Shown here in pieces: positions 1 through 10,500 of a stretch of DNA of 33,910 nucleotides. The notes beneath the pieces are model-generated. The model was given only the letters and a program-made list of their open reading frames with translations, had not been told where the DNA came from and ran no database searches. The first letter of the stretch is position 1. Each line of letters opens with the position of its first letter. Source of the stretch: Lachnospiraceae bacterium (GTDB lineage: Bacteria > Bacillota > Clostridia > Lachnospirales > Lachnospiraceae). The stretch is taken from contig JAFOND010000144.1 in the NCBI GenBank assembly GCA_017418645.1, forward strand, positions 1-33,910, read 5' to 3'. The position numbers were made by a program, and so were the translations under genes.

Positions 1-3000
1 TAGTATTTAAGACCTTCAACATCTTTCCTTACCATCATTCGTTTGTAATTGTTAACGGCGGTCTGCATCTCCATTCCAAGATGAGCCTTAAGCATTTTTT
101 CGCCGATATTCTCTGCGAGTTCATCGTCATTTTTAAAATTGAACTCGTTCATATCCCAGCTCATGATCTCGTCAAAGAGTTCTTCTATGGCATTTGCCTT
201 TTCCTTTAACTGCGCTTTGTTGCAGTCATTATTCTTTCTTCCGATCTTTTTATAGAATTCATACATCTCGGAAGTCGACTTTCCCTTAAGAAGACCGATA
301 CTTTCCGAATAAACCATATCTATACGGTGGTTATCCGGTGTAAAGTCTTCTTTTTTGGCCTGGGTACCGAAATAGTTTCCGATGGCCTCCTCAAATTTAT
401 TAAGATTATGCTTGTCTATAAGCATCTTCTGTCCGGGATCCATTCCCTTTTTAAAGTTATTGATCTCTTTCTTTGCATCTTCACCGAAGATGTTTATTTT
501 TAACGCGTCACAGATTTCGGCATCTTCCTTTGTGAATTCGTTAAACATTTCGGCAAGCTCTTTCCAGAGCACCATGGTCTTCTTTTCTTCTTCCGTTGTG
601 GCGTTATTTTCCATGATCTTAAGATCGTCAAGTTTTGCCCCGGGAGAAAGACACTGGTTGATATCAAGGTATACACCCTTGTTTACCATATCAACAAAGC
701 CTCTTGAATTAATAAGTTCCGCCATCTTTTTGTAATAGGGTGCATAGAGCTTATAATTCTTTTTTTGCGTATCGATTATCTCCTGCTGTTCCGGAGTTAA
801 TGTTTTTCCATGCTTCTTTAAATACGCCTCCATTTCTTCAACCTGAAGACGGCCGCTCTCATATTTGTAAATTTTATCCAACGCATCGTCTCTGTTTGTT
901 CCCACGGGCTTCTCCGGCGTATATAACTTAATGGTCCGAAGAGCATCTTTAACCAAACTTTTGCTGAAGGGCTCTCCTTTCAGTATAATCTCCGCTTCGT
1001 AATCCTTATTCTTTAATCTTCCAAGTGCCAGCCTGCTGCTTATAAATTCCTTCGTAAGACTACCACCGGAATACTGTGCCTTTGATCTCCTTAAGAGATA
1101 GTCAAAATCCACACCCTTATCGTAATCCCTGCTTTCGGATTTTAACGATCCCAGCTTTGTGATAAGCGCATTAAGGTCGTCATTATCCGTCATCTCTCCG
1201 AGACCGTTTGACATATTACTGAGCTTTTTGATCTCGGCCATGGTAAAGAGTTCTGAATTTGCCGTATTAAGGGCGGACTGGGTCATTCCTATCGTTGTGT
1301 TAATGCTGAGTCCCATTGCGCCCAAAGCATTTAAAAGATCACGGTCTTCTTTCCTTAATGGATAACCGTCTTTTGTCATATGCTCAACCGTGGCATTGAC
1401 CTGTGAAAGGATCTGAAGGATAGTCTGTTTGTATGCATTGTCGCAAAAGATGGCCTCGTCGGAAGATGTATCCAGAAATTCCGAAAAATCGATGCCTCTA
1501 GCAAAATAGATCATGGTATTATAGCCTTTGTATCTTTCCTTTTGGTCCTTACTGGTTATCTTTTTAATGAGATCTTTTATATCATCGGTGGTGTGTATTA
1601 CCGTTAAATTCTTTTCCTCATATTCGTCATACTGCGGAACTTCCTCAAAGCCGTAGAAGAACAGTCCGTAAAGAGAGCGGTCAAGCTGAACCGTTTTTCC
1701 TTCTTCATCTTTTGTCATAAGGTTCGCGTCGATATCCGCCGCCTTATTTCTGACTTCGAAGCCCGTATTGAAATATTCTTTTCTGGATACTCCCTGTTCA
1801 AAGATAAGGCGTCTCTTTTTAAGCTCGTCTTTTGACGGGCTCTTTCCGTATATTTCGCGGTACATTGCCGGGAACGCTTCAAATCTTTCCTCCTCCGCAG
1901 CCTTGATCTCGTTTAGATTATTCTCCGTCATGTCATCCACGGAAAGGCCGTATCCCGCCATATGCTCATATTTATATTTTGCGGTCCCTTCTTCTTTTGC
2001 GGGATTATCATCCTCTCCCGCTATAACCTTAAGCCTTGCTTCGTAAAGCTTCAAAGACTGGTCAAAGGAGCGCATCTTCGCGCGGAGTCTCTGGATCTTA
2101 TCCACGTCTTTTATATGCCCGAAGGCAACAAGACGCTCGAACTTCAGCTTTAAGGGCAGATATTCGTCATGTCTCATATAGTCAAGGTTCGGATACGAAA
2201 GCACTTCACGGTCTGACATGGAACAGATATCGGGGATGCGGAAACTCTCGATATCTCTTATAACCTTCTTTGCATTAAGCTTCTTGTCCTCTTTATATAC
2301 AAGAGCATTATGTCTTTTATATTCGGGTTCGTTTCGAAGTTCAAGACGAAGGATTGCTTCCGCCATCTCGCTTTCAAACTTACCTGCGTTTTCTTCCTGG
2401 GTTTCCTCTTCAACTTTTCTTGCTTCCTGCAGTTCCTCTGCAGTATCTTCTTCAGAAACGCCGAGTTTTTCATTATAGAGATCAAGACCTTCTTTCATGT
2501 ACTTTTTATACAGATTGGCGGTCTTTTTATTTCTGAAGTTTTCGAGATTTTCAACCTGATTGTTTACACTTTGAAGATAAGATGAACTCTGGTCCGCGGC
2601 ATAAGAAAACAGACCCTTAACGAGCCTCTTAACCGTATTTATACGCCTTATTCCGTTTCCGCCGGGCCAATGCCACTGTTCGCCCCGGAGCGCAAGATAT
2701 TTTATGGATTTGTTGATAAGAAGAGCAAGTTCAAGCGAAGCCTCATCTTCCGTTTTTGCCTCCATCAGCCTTTGAACTGCTGCCTGTACCGGCTGCGAAG
2801 ATGCGGCCTGAACATTATCCCCCCATGCAATAACTTCGTTTAGGCTCGCGAGAAGAGAGGGCGGAAAAGCATTGGGCTTCCTGCCCTTATAAAGTTCCTT
2901 TTTCTTCTTTTCCGGGATAAGTTCCGGTGCAAGGCCATGCACGCTTTCCCGCTTTTCGCCCAGCTTTTCCCGGAGGATCTCTTCCTCCATTTCTTTAAGC

Positions 3001-3185
3001 TTGGCTTCCAGGTCCGCGTCTTCATCCTCAGCGGATTTTTTCATTTCCTTCTGCTTTTCGTTTTCGGTATACCGCTGGTGCTGCTTTTTGAAGTTTTCTT
3101 CCTGCTGCTCGATATACTCGTCCTTCTTAACCTCTTCGACCTTTATTTCTTCGGTTTTCTTCTCGTCTTTTATGTGCTCTTTCAT
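1..3185 (-). CDS. Giant modular helical protein, C-terminus beyond left edge (at least 1061 aa)
   Basis: The minus-strand frame stays open from an ATG at 3185 to base 1, giving 1061 residues before the window ends. The start has a TAAGGGG ribosome binding site 8 nt upstream, overlapping the stop codon of the preceding gene. Residues 1-75 are very rich in Glu and Lys and should form a coiled coil. Residues about 150-190 carry the motif shared with four neighbours: YL at 163-164, then GIRR at 178-181. The middle (about 330-900) is mixed alpha-helical and matches no family I recognise. Residues from about 996 begin the shared helical module (EIMSWDMNEFNFKN, then NNYKRM), which the edge cuts. No signal peptide, membrane span or catalytic motif is visible. 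Any enzymatic domain could lie in the missing C-terminus. Function is unknown; the paralogy is inferred from motif order and spacing. Confidence 0.85.
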   Translation of the reverse strand, partial: MKEHIKDEKKTEEIKVEEVKKDEYIEQQEENFKKQHQRYTENEKQKEMKKSAEDEDADLEAKLKEMEEEILREKLGEKRESVHGLAPELIPEKKKKELYKGRKPNAFPPSLLASLNEVIAWGDNVQAASSQPVQAAVQRLMEAKTEDEASLELALLINKSIKYLALRGEQWHWPGGNGIRRINTVKRLVKGLFSYAADQSSSYLQSVNNQVENLENFRNKKTANLYKKYMKEGLDLYNEKLGVSEEDTAEELQEARKVEEETQEENAGKFESEMAEAILRLELRNEPEYKRHNALVYKEDKKLNAKKVIRDIESFRIPDICSMSDREVLSYPNLDYMRHDEYLPLKLKFERLVAFGHIKDVDKIQRLRAKMRSFDQSLKLYEARLKVIAGEDDNPAKEEGTAKYKYEHMAGYGLSVDDMTENNLNEIKAAEEERFEAFPAMYREIYGKSPSKDELKKRRLIFEQGVSRKEYFNTGFEVRNKAADIDANLMTKDEEGKTVQLDRSLYGLFFYGFEEVPQYDEYEEKNLTVIHTTDDIKDLIKKITSKDQKERYKGYNTMIYFARGIDFSEFLDTSSDEAIFCDNAYKQTILQILSQVNATVEHMTKDGYPLRKEDRDLLNALGAMGLSINTTIGMTQSALNTANSELFTMAEIKKLSNMSNGLGEMTDNDDLNALITKLGSLKSESRDYDKGVDFDYLLRRSKAQYSGGSLTKEFISSRLALGRLKNKDYEAEIILKGEPFSKSLVKDALRTIKLYTPEKPVGTNRDDALDKIYKYESGRLQVEEMEAYLKKHGKTLTPEQQEIIDTQKKNYKLYAPYYKKMAELINSRGFVDMVNKGVYLDINQCLSPGAKLDDLKIMENNATTEEEKKTMVLWKELAEMFNEFTKEDAEICDALKINIFGEDAKKEINNFKKGMDPGQKMLIDKHNLNKFEEAIGNYFGTQAKKEDFTPDNHRIDMVYSESIGLLKGKSTSEMYEFYKKIGRKNNDCNKAQLKEKANAIEELFDEIMSWDMNEFNFKNDDELAENIGEKMLKAHLGMEMQTAVNNYKRMMVRKDVEGLKY

Positions 3186-3193
3186 ATTTTGTT

Positions 3194-3200
3194 CCCCTTA
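3194..3200 (-). promoter_or_regulatory. Ribosome binding site overlapping upstream stop codon
   Basis: The minus strand reads TAAGGGG 8 nt before the ATG at 3185. Its TAA is the stop codon of the 1422-aa gene, so termination and re-initiation are tightly coupled. This supports the ATG at 3185 as the real start. Confidence 0.7.
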
Positions 3201-6200
3201 AATAGATCCCAATCCCCACCTGATATACTTCTTTCCGTCGTCGGCCACATACTCAAGTTCTTTCATGCCTGTCTTGATAAGCTTCACACCGTAAGGATCC
3301 TTCTTCCTGTTATCAAGAACGATCTTCTTCTTATATTTTTTCTTTTCATTTTTGTTTATCTTAATCTCTTCGTTCGGATCGATGATCTCCTTTTCAAGTT
3401 CACTGTCATAATTACACTGATTTCTTATTTCGGGATATTGTTCCTTCTTTAAATGCTCTTCATATTTATCGAATTCTTCATCCGTGGGAAGATCCACCTT
3501 CTTTTCCTTTATACAGTTCATCGTTCCGATCTCGATCTCGTTATACATCAATTGTGTGCAGGTGGACATATTCGGTTTAAAGATGAATTCTCCGTCTTTG
3601 TCCTTCTTCATAAAGAATTCCTTTGTAAAATACTCCGGATGTCTTGAGAAATACCAGTGTACCCGGTTTGACTCGTTTAACCCTCCGTTTTGCACACCAT
3701 ACCAGCCTTCGAATTTTCCGCCTTTTTTTATGAAATCATTGTATTCTTTATCTATAGTATTTGCGAAAAAGTTTTTATCTCCGAATAATATTTCGCACTG
3801 GTCTTCATTTTGGGGGTTATACGCGATGTTATACAACGTATTTCCAATGTTCAGAACCTTCCAGTTAAGGTTTGAGCCCATATCCCCGAAATCCTTGAAA
3901 GATTTCATGTCGAAACTGTATTGATTCTCGGTATTGTTTTCCAAGAATAGTTTCTCAATACGGGGCATGTTATCCTTCGTATTGATGTTTGTAATAACGG
4001 AGTTTAAGAACACTTCATCTCTAAGATCCGTTGTCATCTGCATGGCAAGATCGATGGGATGTAATGCCATAGCCTTTGCCGAAACCGTTTCCGCAACTCT
4101 TCTGCATCCTGCATAAGTTACGAATATAAACTTCATTGCCATCTCTTTATAAGCGCTTTCACGATATGCCATGGCATCCAGGTCATATCTTTCTTCTTTC
4201 AATTTATCATCCTTTTGGTAGGAAAGGATATCCAGCATTTCCAGCATCTCTTCATCCGTCATCTTATAGCTGTATGTATTTGCTATATGCACATGATTTC
4301 TGCTCCAGTTATCCGATATTTCAAGGCTGCCAAGGTATTCATCTTTTCCGCCTTCAAATTTCGGCGCTGAGCCAAAAGATTCATTACCCGTTTTTTCCAC
4401 TGACATTTTCTTATAAGCATCAACCAGATTTCCCCTACCCGCCGTTTTCATACGGATTGTAGCTCTCGTGAAATCTACGGCTGAATCTCCGTTTGCAAAG
4501 CCCGCATCCTTACCGCACTTATCTTTTATCTTACTTGCATCCAATGTAAGGGCATTCTGCAGCCAGAGCGGTGCCTGGAAGTATTTTTCGGATTCGATCT
4601 TGTTTACGATACAGTTCCTTTCCCGGTGCTGTTCAAGACGTTTCTTATATGCCTCCATCTTGTCTGTGGATACAACAAGTTTTCCTGTTGTAAGAAGCGG
4701 AAGCAGATCCCTGTATTCGCCCTTTTCATTTTTAAAATCATAATCCGGAAGGTCTTCATCGTTAAGAATTCTGTTAAGGTTTACACCGGTCTGATACGAA
4801 GCGCGCATCATCCTCTTAAGACGTGCAAGCTGCGGGTTGTCCCCCGGTTTTTCCTCCATTGTCATTTCTTCTTCCGGTATTGACTGATAAAGCTCGTCTT
4901 CGATTATGACTTTTCTTAATCGGTAGTATTCGCCCAGCGCAGTCAGTCTGTCCAGCTGCTTCATCATCTGGTCAGCCATTGTCTCCCCGTTCTGAAGCTT
5001 CTGCTTTTCAAGGTAATCAAGGTATTCCGGATTCTTCTGAAGAAGGTCCCTGTATGCTGTCGCAGCCATGGAAACTTCCTCAAGCTTGTCCGAACACTTT
5101 GCAAGGGATTCGTCGTTTGTAAGATCAAATCCCAGGGGATCTATTCCCATAAGTTTGTCGGTTATCTTGTTAAGTGCCAGGGTCTTTGAAAGTTCAATTT
5201 TTTCCTTAATTGCTTCAGTCTTCCTGTGATCTTCATCATACATGGAATACAGTTTATTTCCTTCGTTGTAAAGATGGGCAATTTCCTTAAACTCTCCTTC
5301 CTTAAGGAGGGGTGCAAATTCCGACAGACTCTTAAGTGTCTGATAATCCATGTATTTTTTGTCTTCGATGTCAACGGATCGTCTTGCCTTTACCTTAAGG
5401 TCTCTTATGGGGGTTGTAAGGATTCCCATTCTTCTTGCGGCTGCTTTCTTTCCGGCAACCGTTGTCTCCATCATCTTGTTTACGTCAGGAAGATATATTT
5501 CCTCATATGTAAAATCCTCATTCTCCACAAATTTTAACATGCTGCTCCGCATACTGTCATATACGGGTTTTGCAACATTTTCCAGGAGTTCTTTACGTGC
5601 CTTTGACTCGGCTTTTTCTTTTGCTCTTACCCTCTTCCTTGACTCTGCGCCGCTGATCCTCTTCTTGTTTTTGCCCTTAAGTTCGCGTTTACTCTTTGTT
5701 ACAACCTTTTCTTCTTCCTTTTCAATTTCCTTTTGAAGCGCAGTCATATCCTCCGTAAACTGCTCATTCATTTCCTCTTCATGCTGCTTATCCAGTCTTT
5801 CCTTCTCTTCCGCCAGGCGCTTCTTTTCTGCTGCCTTCTTTTTCTTTTCTTCCAGTTTCTTCTTGAAGCTTTCTTCCTGAGCGCTCATATCGGAATCGAT
5901 CGCTTCTTTTGCCCTTTTCTTTTCTTGCTCCAGTACGCTCTCTGTCTCTTCCTGTTTAACTTCCGGTTTAACTTCCTCTTTAACCGACGACCTCATTTTT
6001 TCGTACGGAACGATGGGGTCATCCTTAACCTCCTTATAAGCCTTTATTACTTCCTGCATCCTAACGGCGTAGGCAAGCATTAAATTCTTCCCGTTTGCTT
6101 CCCGGTTTTTGTCCCAATTTTTCGCTTTCTGTTCGTCGAATCCATCCGGCACCGTATTAACCTTAATATGCGTTGCTGTCTCAAACTGGTACTTTGCCAA

Positions 6201-7466
6201 CATATATCCGCTGACAAACTGCATGATGGAATCGATGCAATCCGTCTTTATACTAAAGGATGGATTATCTTCCATGAATTTTTTTATTCCCGGATGGACT
6301 TTTTTTGTGGAATCAATGCAAAGGCTTCTCTTGGAAGCATTGTAATAGTAGATAAACTCGTCCTTATCCAACATTTCGTCAGTCCATTTCTGCAATCTTT
6401 TTTGCATTTTTTCGACGTCGTTGAGTTCTTCCTCGGTAAATTCCGGAACGGTTATTTTATCCATAAAGTGTGGGAAATCTTCTGCTATCATGTTTTCTCG
6501 GGTCTCTACATCATCATCTTCCCAAGCCCTTAACCATTTAAGATTCCATTCGTGGTTTGCTTTATCTTCCTTGGAGATGGGCTGTCCGTTCTCATCAAAA
6601 CGAACCGGGCGCATAAGGGATCCCGCGGATCTTGTATATGTGGGATCTCCGCCGAATTTTGTCCAGTTTTGTACTCCTTTTTGGAACAGTTCCACATATT
6701 CCTGACTCACCTGTATAGCATTAAAGGTCTGGAATTTCTTATAGATTTCATAAGCCTTTTCATCGAACTTCGGGATCTGCTTATGGAAGTTTTCGTATTC
6801 TTTTCTGTCCGTCTCTTCCCTGGATACACGAAGATCTTCCGGAAGTTCTTCAACCTTATGGATATAATATCTTAAGGAAATTCCGCTTTCCTTCATTTTC
6901 CCGTCGGTTATGAGTTCCTTGGCCTTTTCGAGCCTGCTTGCTTCTGTTTCAAGTCTTTCCTTGTTTTCAAGTGTAAGTCTGTATCTTGTTGTGGTCTTTC
7001 TCTTTTTCGGGTTATTAAGATATACATCACACGCGGAAATAGCCTCGCCGTATTTAACGAGGACTTCTTCTATATCGGAGATCGTATATTCGTCTTTTGT
7101 GGTATCGGACATCAATTGTTCAACGTCATAGATCTTTTCTTTGATAAGATCCATCTCCGCACTGTCGCTCATGCCAAAGCTTCTCTTGTTTGCGATGAGT
7201 TCCGCAGCCTTATCGTTCATGCCGTCGATGTATTTATATTTCTTTGGCATGTTTTTTGAGACTTTTTCTCTCTTTTCTTTAAGTTCGACATCAAGGGAAT
7301 CCCTTGTTTCCATTATGCTTTCGCCCGGAGACTCCAGTATTTCAAATCCTTCAAAGTACCGGCTCGTCATAGATGATGTTCTGGATTCTTCGAGGTTCTC
7401 CTCTTTTATGGTTTCAAGCTGCGTCCCTTTCATCAATTGCTGTATTTCTTCATTCTGGTTTTTCAT
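3198..7466 (-). CDS. 1422-aa modular coiled-coil protein with shared helical module
   Basis: The ATG at 7466 follows a strong AAAGGAGAT site. The N-terminal 130 residues are charged and low in complexity. A YL (149-150) followed by an Arg-rich stretch (RYR at 161-163) matches the short N-terminal motif of the neighbours. Residues about 500-635 form a long K/E/R coiled coil. Residues about 764-865 are one of the clearest copies of the shared module: GFDLTNDES, KLEEVS, NPEYLDYL, then EYYRLRKVIIEDELYQS. The C-terminal part (about 1090-1390) is less charged, with more aromatic residues and several cysteines. It looks like a folded domain, but I recognise no family. No signal peptide or transmembrane helix is visible. 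The stop codon overlaps the next gene's ribosome binding site. Function is unknown. Confidence 0.9.
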   Translation of the reverse strand: MKNQNEEIQQLMKGTQLETIKEENLEESRTSSMTSRYFEGFEILESPGESIMETRDSLDVELKEKREKVSKNMPKKYKYIDGMNDKAAELIANKRSFGMSDSAEMDLIKEKIYDVEQLMSDTTKDEYTISDIEEVLVKYGEAISACDVYLNNPKKRKTTTRYRLTLENKERLETEASRLEKAKELITDGKMKESGISLRYYIHKVEELPEDLRVSREETDRKEYENFHKQIPKFDEKAYEIYKKFQTFNAIQVSQEYVELFQKGVQNWTKFGGDPTYTRSAGSLMRPVRFDENGQPISKEDKANHEWNLKWLRAWEDDDVETRENMIAEDFPHFMDKITVPEFTEEELNDVEKMQKRLQKWTDEMLDKDEFIYYYNASKRSLCIDSTKKVHPGIKKFMEDNPSFSIKTDCIDSIMQFVSGYMLAKYQFETATHIKVNTVPDGFDEQKAKNWDKNREANGKNLMLAYAVRMQEVIKAYKEVKDDPIVPYEKMRSSVKEEVKPEVKQEETESVLEQEKKRAKEAIDSDMSAQEESFKKKLEEKKKKAAEKKRLAEEKERLDKQHEEEMNEQFTEDMTALQKEIEKEEEKVVTKSKRELKGKNKKRISGAESRKRVRAKEKAESKARKELLENVAKPVYDSMRSSMLKFVENEDFTYEEIYLPDVNKMMETTVAGKKAAARRMGILTTPIRDLKVKARRSVDIEDKKYMDYQTLKSLSEFAPLLKEGEFKEIAHLYNEGNKLYSMYDEDHRKTEAIKEKIELSKTLALNKITDKLMGIDPLGFDLTNDESLAKCSDKLEEVSMAATAYRDLLQKNPEYLDYLEKQKLQNGETMADQMMKQLDRLTALGEYYRLRKVIIEDELYQSIPEEEMTMEEKPGDNPQLARLKRMMRASYQTGVNLNRILNDEDLPDYDFKNEKGEYRDLLPLLTTGKLVVSTDKMEAYKKRLEQHRERNCIVNKIESEKYFQAPLWLQNALTLDASKIKDKCGKDAGFANGDSAVDFTRATIRMKTAGRGNLVDAYKKMSVEKTGNESFGSAPKFEGGKDEYLGSLEISDNWSRNHVHIANTYSYKMTDEEMLEMLDILSYQKDDKLKEERYDLDAMAYRESAYKEMAMKFIFVTYAGCRRVAETVSAKAMALHPIDLAMQMTTDLRDEVFLNSVITNINTKDNMPRIEKLFLENNTENQYSFDMKSFKDFGDMGSNLNWKVLNIGNTLYNIAYNPQNEDQCEILFGDKNFFANTIDKEYNDFIKKGGKFEGWYGVQNGGLNESNRVHWYFSRHPEYFTKEFFMKKDKDGEFIFKPNMSTCTQLMYNEIEIGTMNCIKEKKVDLPTDEEFDKYEEHLKKEQYPEIRNQCNYDSELEKEIIDPNEEIKINKNEKKKYKKKIVLDNRKKDPYGVKLIKTGMKELEYVADDGKKYIRWGLGSI

Positions 7467-7489
7467 TATGGATCTCCTTTCATAAAGGC

Positions 7490-7510
7490 TCCCCCCTCAA
7501 GGGGAAGGCT
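7490..7510 (-). repeat. Short palindromic repeat / hairpin in gap before the 1422-aa gene
   Basis: The minus strand reads AGCCTTCCCCTTGAGGGG followed by GGAG, forming a G/C-rich hairpin of about 7 bp with a UUGA-type loop. The same AGCCTTCCCCTTGAGG core occurs inside coding sequence at 22287 and 15432, so this is a copy of a dispersed repeat. No U-tract follows and the next gene's Shine-Dalgarno lies just downstream, so it is unlikely to be a simple terminator. It could affect mRNA processing. Confidence 0.6.
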
Positions 7511-7515
7511 TATGC

Positions 7516-7550
7516 GGTATATTATAGTTTACCTTGTCCAACAGATGTCC
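7516..7550 (-). repeat. Stop-codon-adjacent repeat, copy 1 (GGACATCTG...TGGACA)
   Basis: This starts at the last base of the 1325-aa gene's TAG stop and reads GGACATCTGTTGGACAAGGT, a 4-nt spacer, then TATAATATACC. The same arrangement with a few substitutions follows the 2261-aa gene at 24102-24136. GGACA occurs twice within it as a direct repeat. The TATAAT resembles a -10 box, but no good -35 lies at normal spacing, so promoter activity is only a weak possibility. The remaining bases of this 83-bp gap hold the hairpin repeat and a ribosome binding site. Confidence 0.55.
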
Positions 7551-10500
7551 TACTCTATTTTACTCAGTATCTGACTCTTCAGCTTCGCCGCCAGATCTTG
7601 GTATGCATAGTACGACATCCTTGCCGTCATTTGGGGTATTCCGTTTTCCTTAAGCTTATCGCGTTCCTCTTCCAACTGCCCCTGTGCTATAGGCTTGCGT
7701 TTGAGTAAGTCTATCAATAAAGTTCCCTTGGACACATACTCGTTATGCTTCTTTACAAGTTCCGCAAAAGCCGCCGGATCTTCGCCCTCTTTAAGTTTAT
7801 AATCTCCCTTTAATTCCTCAAGGGAATTGTTTATCATAAGAGTCTGTCCTCCCACGTTCTTCTCAAAGGTATTGTTGTAATCCGTAAGGGTAAGAAGCTT
7901 ATCCGTGAACTTTCGATAGTCACGATATCCGTCACCCTTCGGAATGTTGAACTTGATATCATTTTCTATCATGAATGCAAAGATCTTCTTGTAAAGCCCC
8001 AATGTCTTTCTCCTTACATCCGCGTCGGCCTGTGCATAGATCATTTTGACTCGTCTGTCATAATCATTCTCTATCTTTTCAGCTATTTCCTCCTGATACT
8101 TCGTCATTCCCGGCTGTTTTAGTTTCAGTTTGGACGGAACACACTCCATTACCATATTCATTTCTACAGCCCGAACAAGAATTTCATCCATCTCCCGATG
8201 AAAACCGTCAAGGATATCCTTATGTTCTTCTTTTACTCCGATAATATTCTGAAATTCCCTGTCACCCACAAGTTGTTCGGCAAAGTCAACGATCAATACT
8301 GAATCTTCCGCCCCTATTCCCATCATATGATCATACGATAATACCACAAAAGAATGTGTCTTTTTAAGTTCCGTAACATCCGTAATGTCGACTGAACCCG
8401 TAAGATTTCTGAACATTTCTTCAAAGAAACTGTCCGGACTGTCCATGCCCACAAGTTTTGCCCAGTTGTTGTCATTCTCCATGAGTTTCTTTGAAAGTTC
8501 TTTCTCGGGGAGTTCCAACATCTTTTTAACGCTGGGAAGCATTAGATCTATGTCATGCGCTACCATAAATGACTTTGCTCTATTTTTGAAGTACTCATCA
8601 AATTTATCGTTTTCTTCCTCACGGGCATATTTTTTGGGAACACCGTCTTTTTCACGGATTTTTTCGTATTCTTCAACAAGTTTGTCTTTGTGTTCATGCA
8701 AAAGATCAACGGTTTCTCTGTTTTTAGCGTTTCTTATAACGGATTCCCAGTTATAGATCTGCATAACGGAGACCAGATAATAATAATCATCATAATTCAT
8801 CCCGTTAACAAGTTCCTGTTCTTGCAGTCTTTTATCAAGGTTATTTTGAAGCTCGTTAAGGATCTCCTTGCATTCCTCCTTATTTTTTATGTACTCTATC
8901 TGCTTTTTAAGTTTACCGATATGTTTTTCATATGCCGTCCGGACCGCTTCCTTTTCTACGGAGAATTGTTCCTCAAAAATAAAATTCTTGGTATCCTTGC
9001 AATAATGCGCATTTCTGTTTTGAAGCGAAACGGTAAATTCCGTTTCAAGAGACCGGAAAGCTTCCTTTGCTCCGTCGACATAGTCCTTGCCCAAAAGTTC
9101 ATCTTTTTTATCTTCGATGTATTTTATGGTATAGGGCAAATACATGGCTATGGGCGTGGCGGTTTTATCTTTTTTTGTATACTCAGCATACTCCTTACAT
9201 ATTCGAAGGAAATAATCAAGCTGCTTAAGGCGCGCTTCTTTATGCTTTTGAAATTCAAATTCGTTGTATGCGCCTTCGATATCCGGCATGGCGGAAAGTT
9301 TCTTTTCTTTTTTCGTTTCGGTTTTTATAAGTTCATCATAGGCTTGACATGTTTTATCTTCGGCAATTTCTTTATATGTTCTGTCTTTCTTTGTGGCTCG
9401 TTTAAAAGTGCCTACGCTAAGATATGACAGCGTTGGGGCTGTGATCTTTTTAACCTTCTTATATTCGTCATCCCCGATATTTCGTGCCATTCTGTTGTAT
9501 TCCTGGACCATGTCCTTTGCTCCCTGGATATCAAAATCCTTTTTAGCGGAATTAATTACCATCTCCGAGCATATCTCGATCTCCGGCCTGTAATTATCAC
9601 GGATATACTCCGTCAGGTTGCATGAAACCACAAGCTTCGCAGCCTTTTCCGGGGACAGGCCGATAAGATTTCCGTTTTCCTTTATATAATTAATATTCTT
9701 TTGCAAAGCCTCCAACATGGATAATATTGATAGATGGATGGCGGGCTGACTCATAAAATCATCGCCGACTTTCTCCACGTCAACGGCCAAAGCTGCGTCT
9801 ATCAGAGATGATAGTTTTTCATAATCATTTTCTTCTATCGCTTCATTAAGACGTGTTTCAAATTCCTCAGACTTCACCTTTGCGAATGCTACCGCTTTTT
9901 TCATTATTCTGTGTCTTGCGGCATTTTGCTGTTGTTCCATCCAGCGCTCGCCGAGTTCATCTTCCGGAACCTTTTTTCTTCTGTCAAAGAATCTAAAATC
10001 GTTGTTTTTCCATAAATAATCGCTGTAATAATTGACATAACAATTCTCTCTGGCTTCTTCAGACTTCTTATCATAAAGTTCTGCCTTCTCCGGATTATCG
10101 ATCTTCAACCGGTCAATAAGCCCAAGTTCCTGAAGATACAAAAAATCGGAATGTTTACTTTTGGTTTTAAGAGGATATCCGGTTAATACGCCGTACGCTT
10201 CGTTAATGGCTTTAATATCTTCCGTTTTTTGTGCCTTTACCTTATCTTCCGCATGCTTTTTCACATCGTCAAGACTGCCCGAAAGCGCGAGCTGGTGCTT
10301 TGAAATTTTTTGTGTGAGATCAAGATATTCCCTGTATTCCGGGCTGTCATCCGTCTCCTTCTTCATGTAATACTTGTTTGCAAAAAGCTGAAGGGAAAGT
10401 TTTATATACCCTTCATATTGCTCCAGGATCTCACGGTTTTTCATAACCTGCATAAGCTTCTTTTCCGTGATCTGATGTTCGAAAATCATTCCGGCATCGA

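Noticed and set aside
7490..7510. Hairpin as a rho-independent terminator
   Set aside because: No U-run follows the stem, and the Shine-Dalgarno and ATG of the next gene come directly after. The sequence is a dispersed repeat copy.
7521..7526. TATAAT as an internal promoter -10 box before the 1422-aa gene
   Set aside because: No convincing -35 sequence at 16-18 bp; the TTGGACA nearby is only 8 bp away. The hexamer is part of a repeat, so it may be coincidence.
8690..9427. 245-aa plus-strand frame with apparent transmembrane segments
   Set aside because: Same antisense effect, opposite the 1325-aa gene; no ribosome binding site and no recognisable family.
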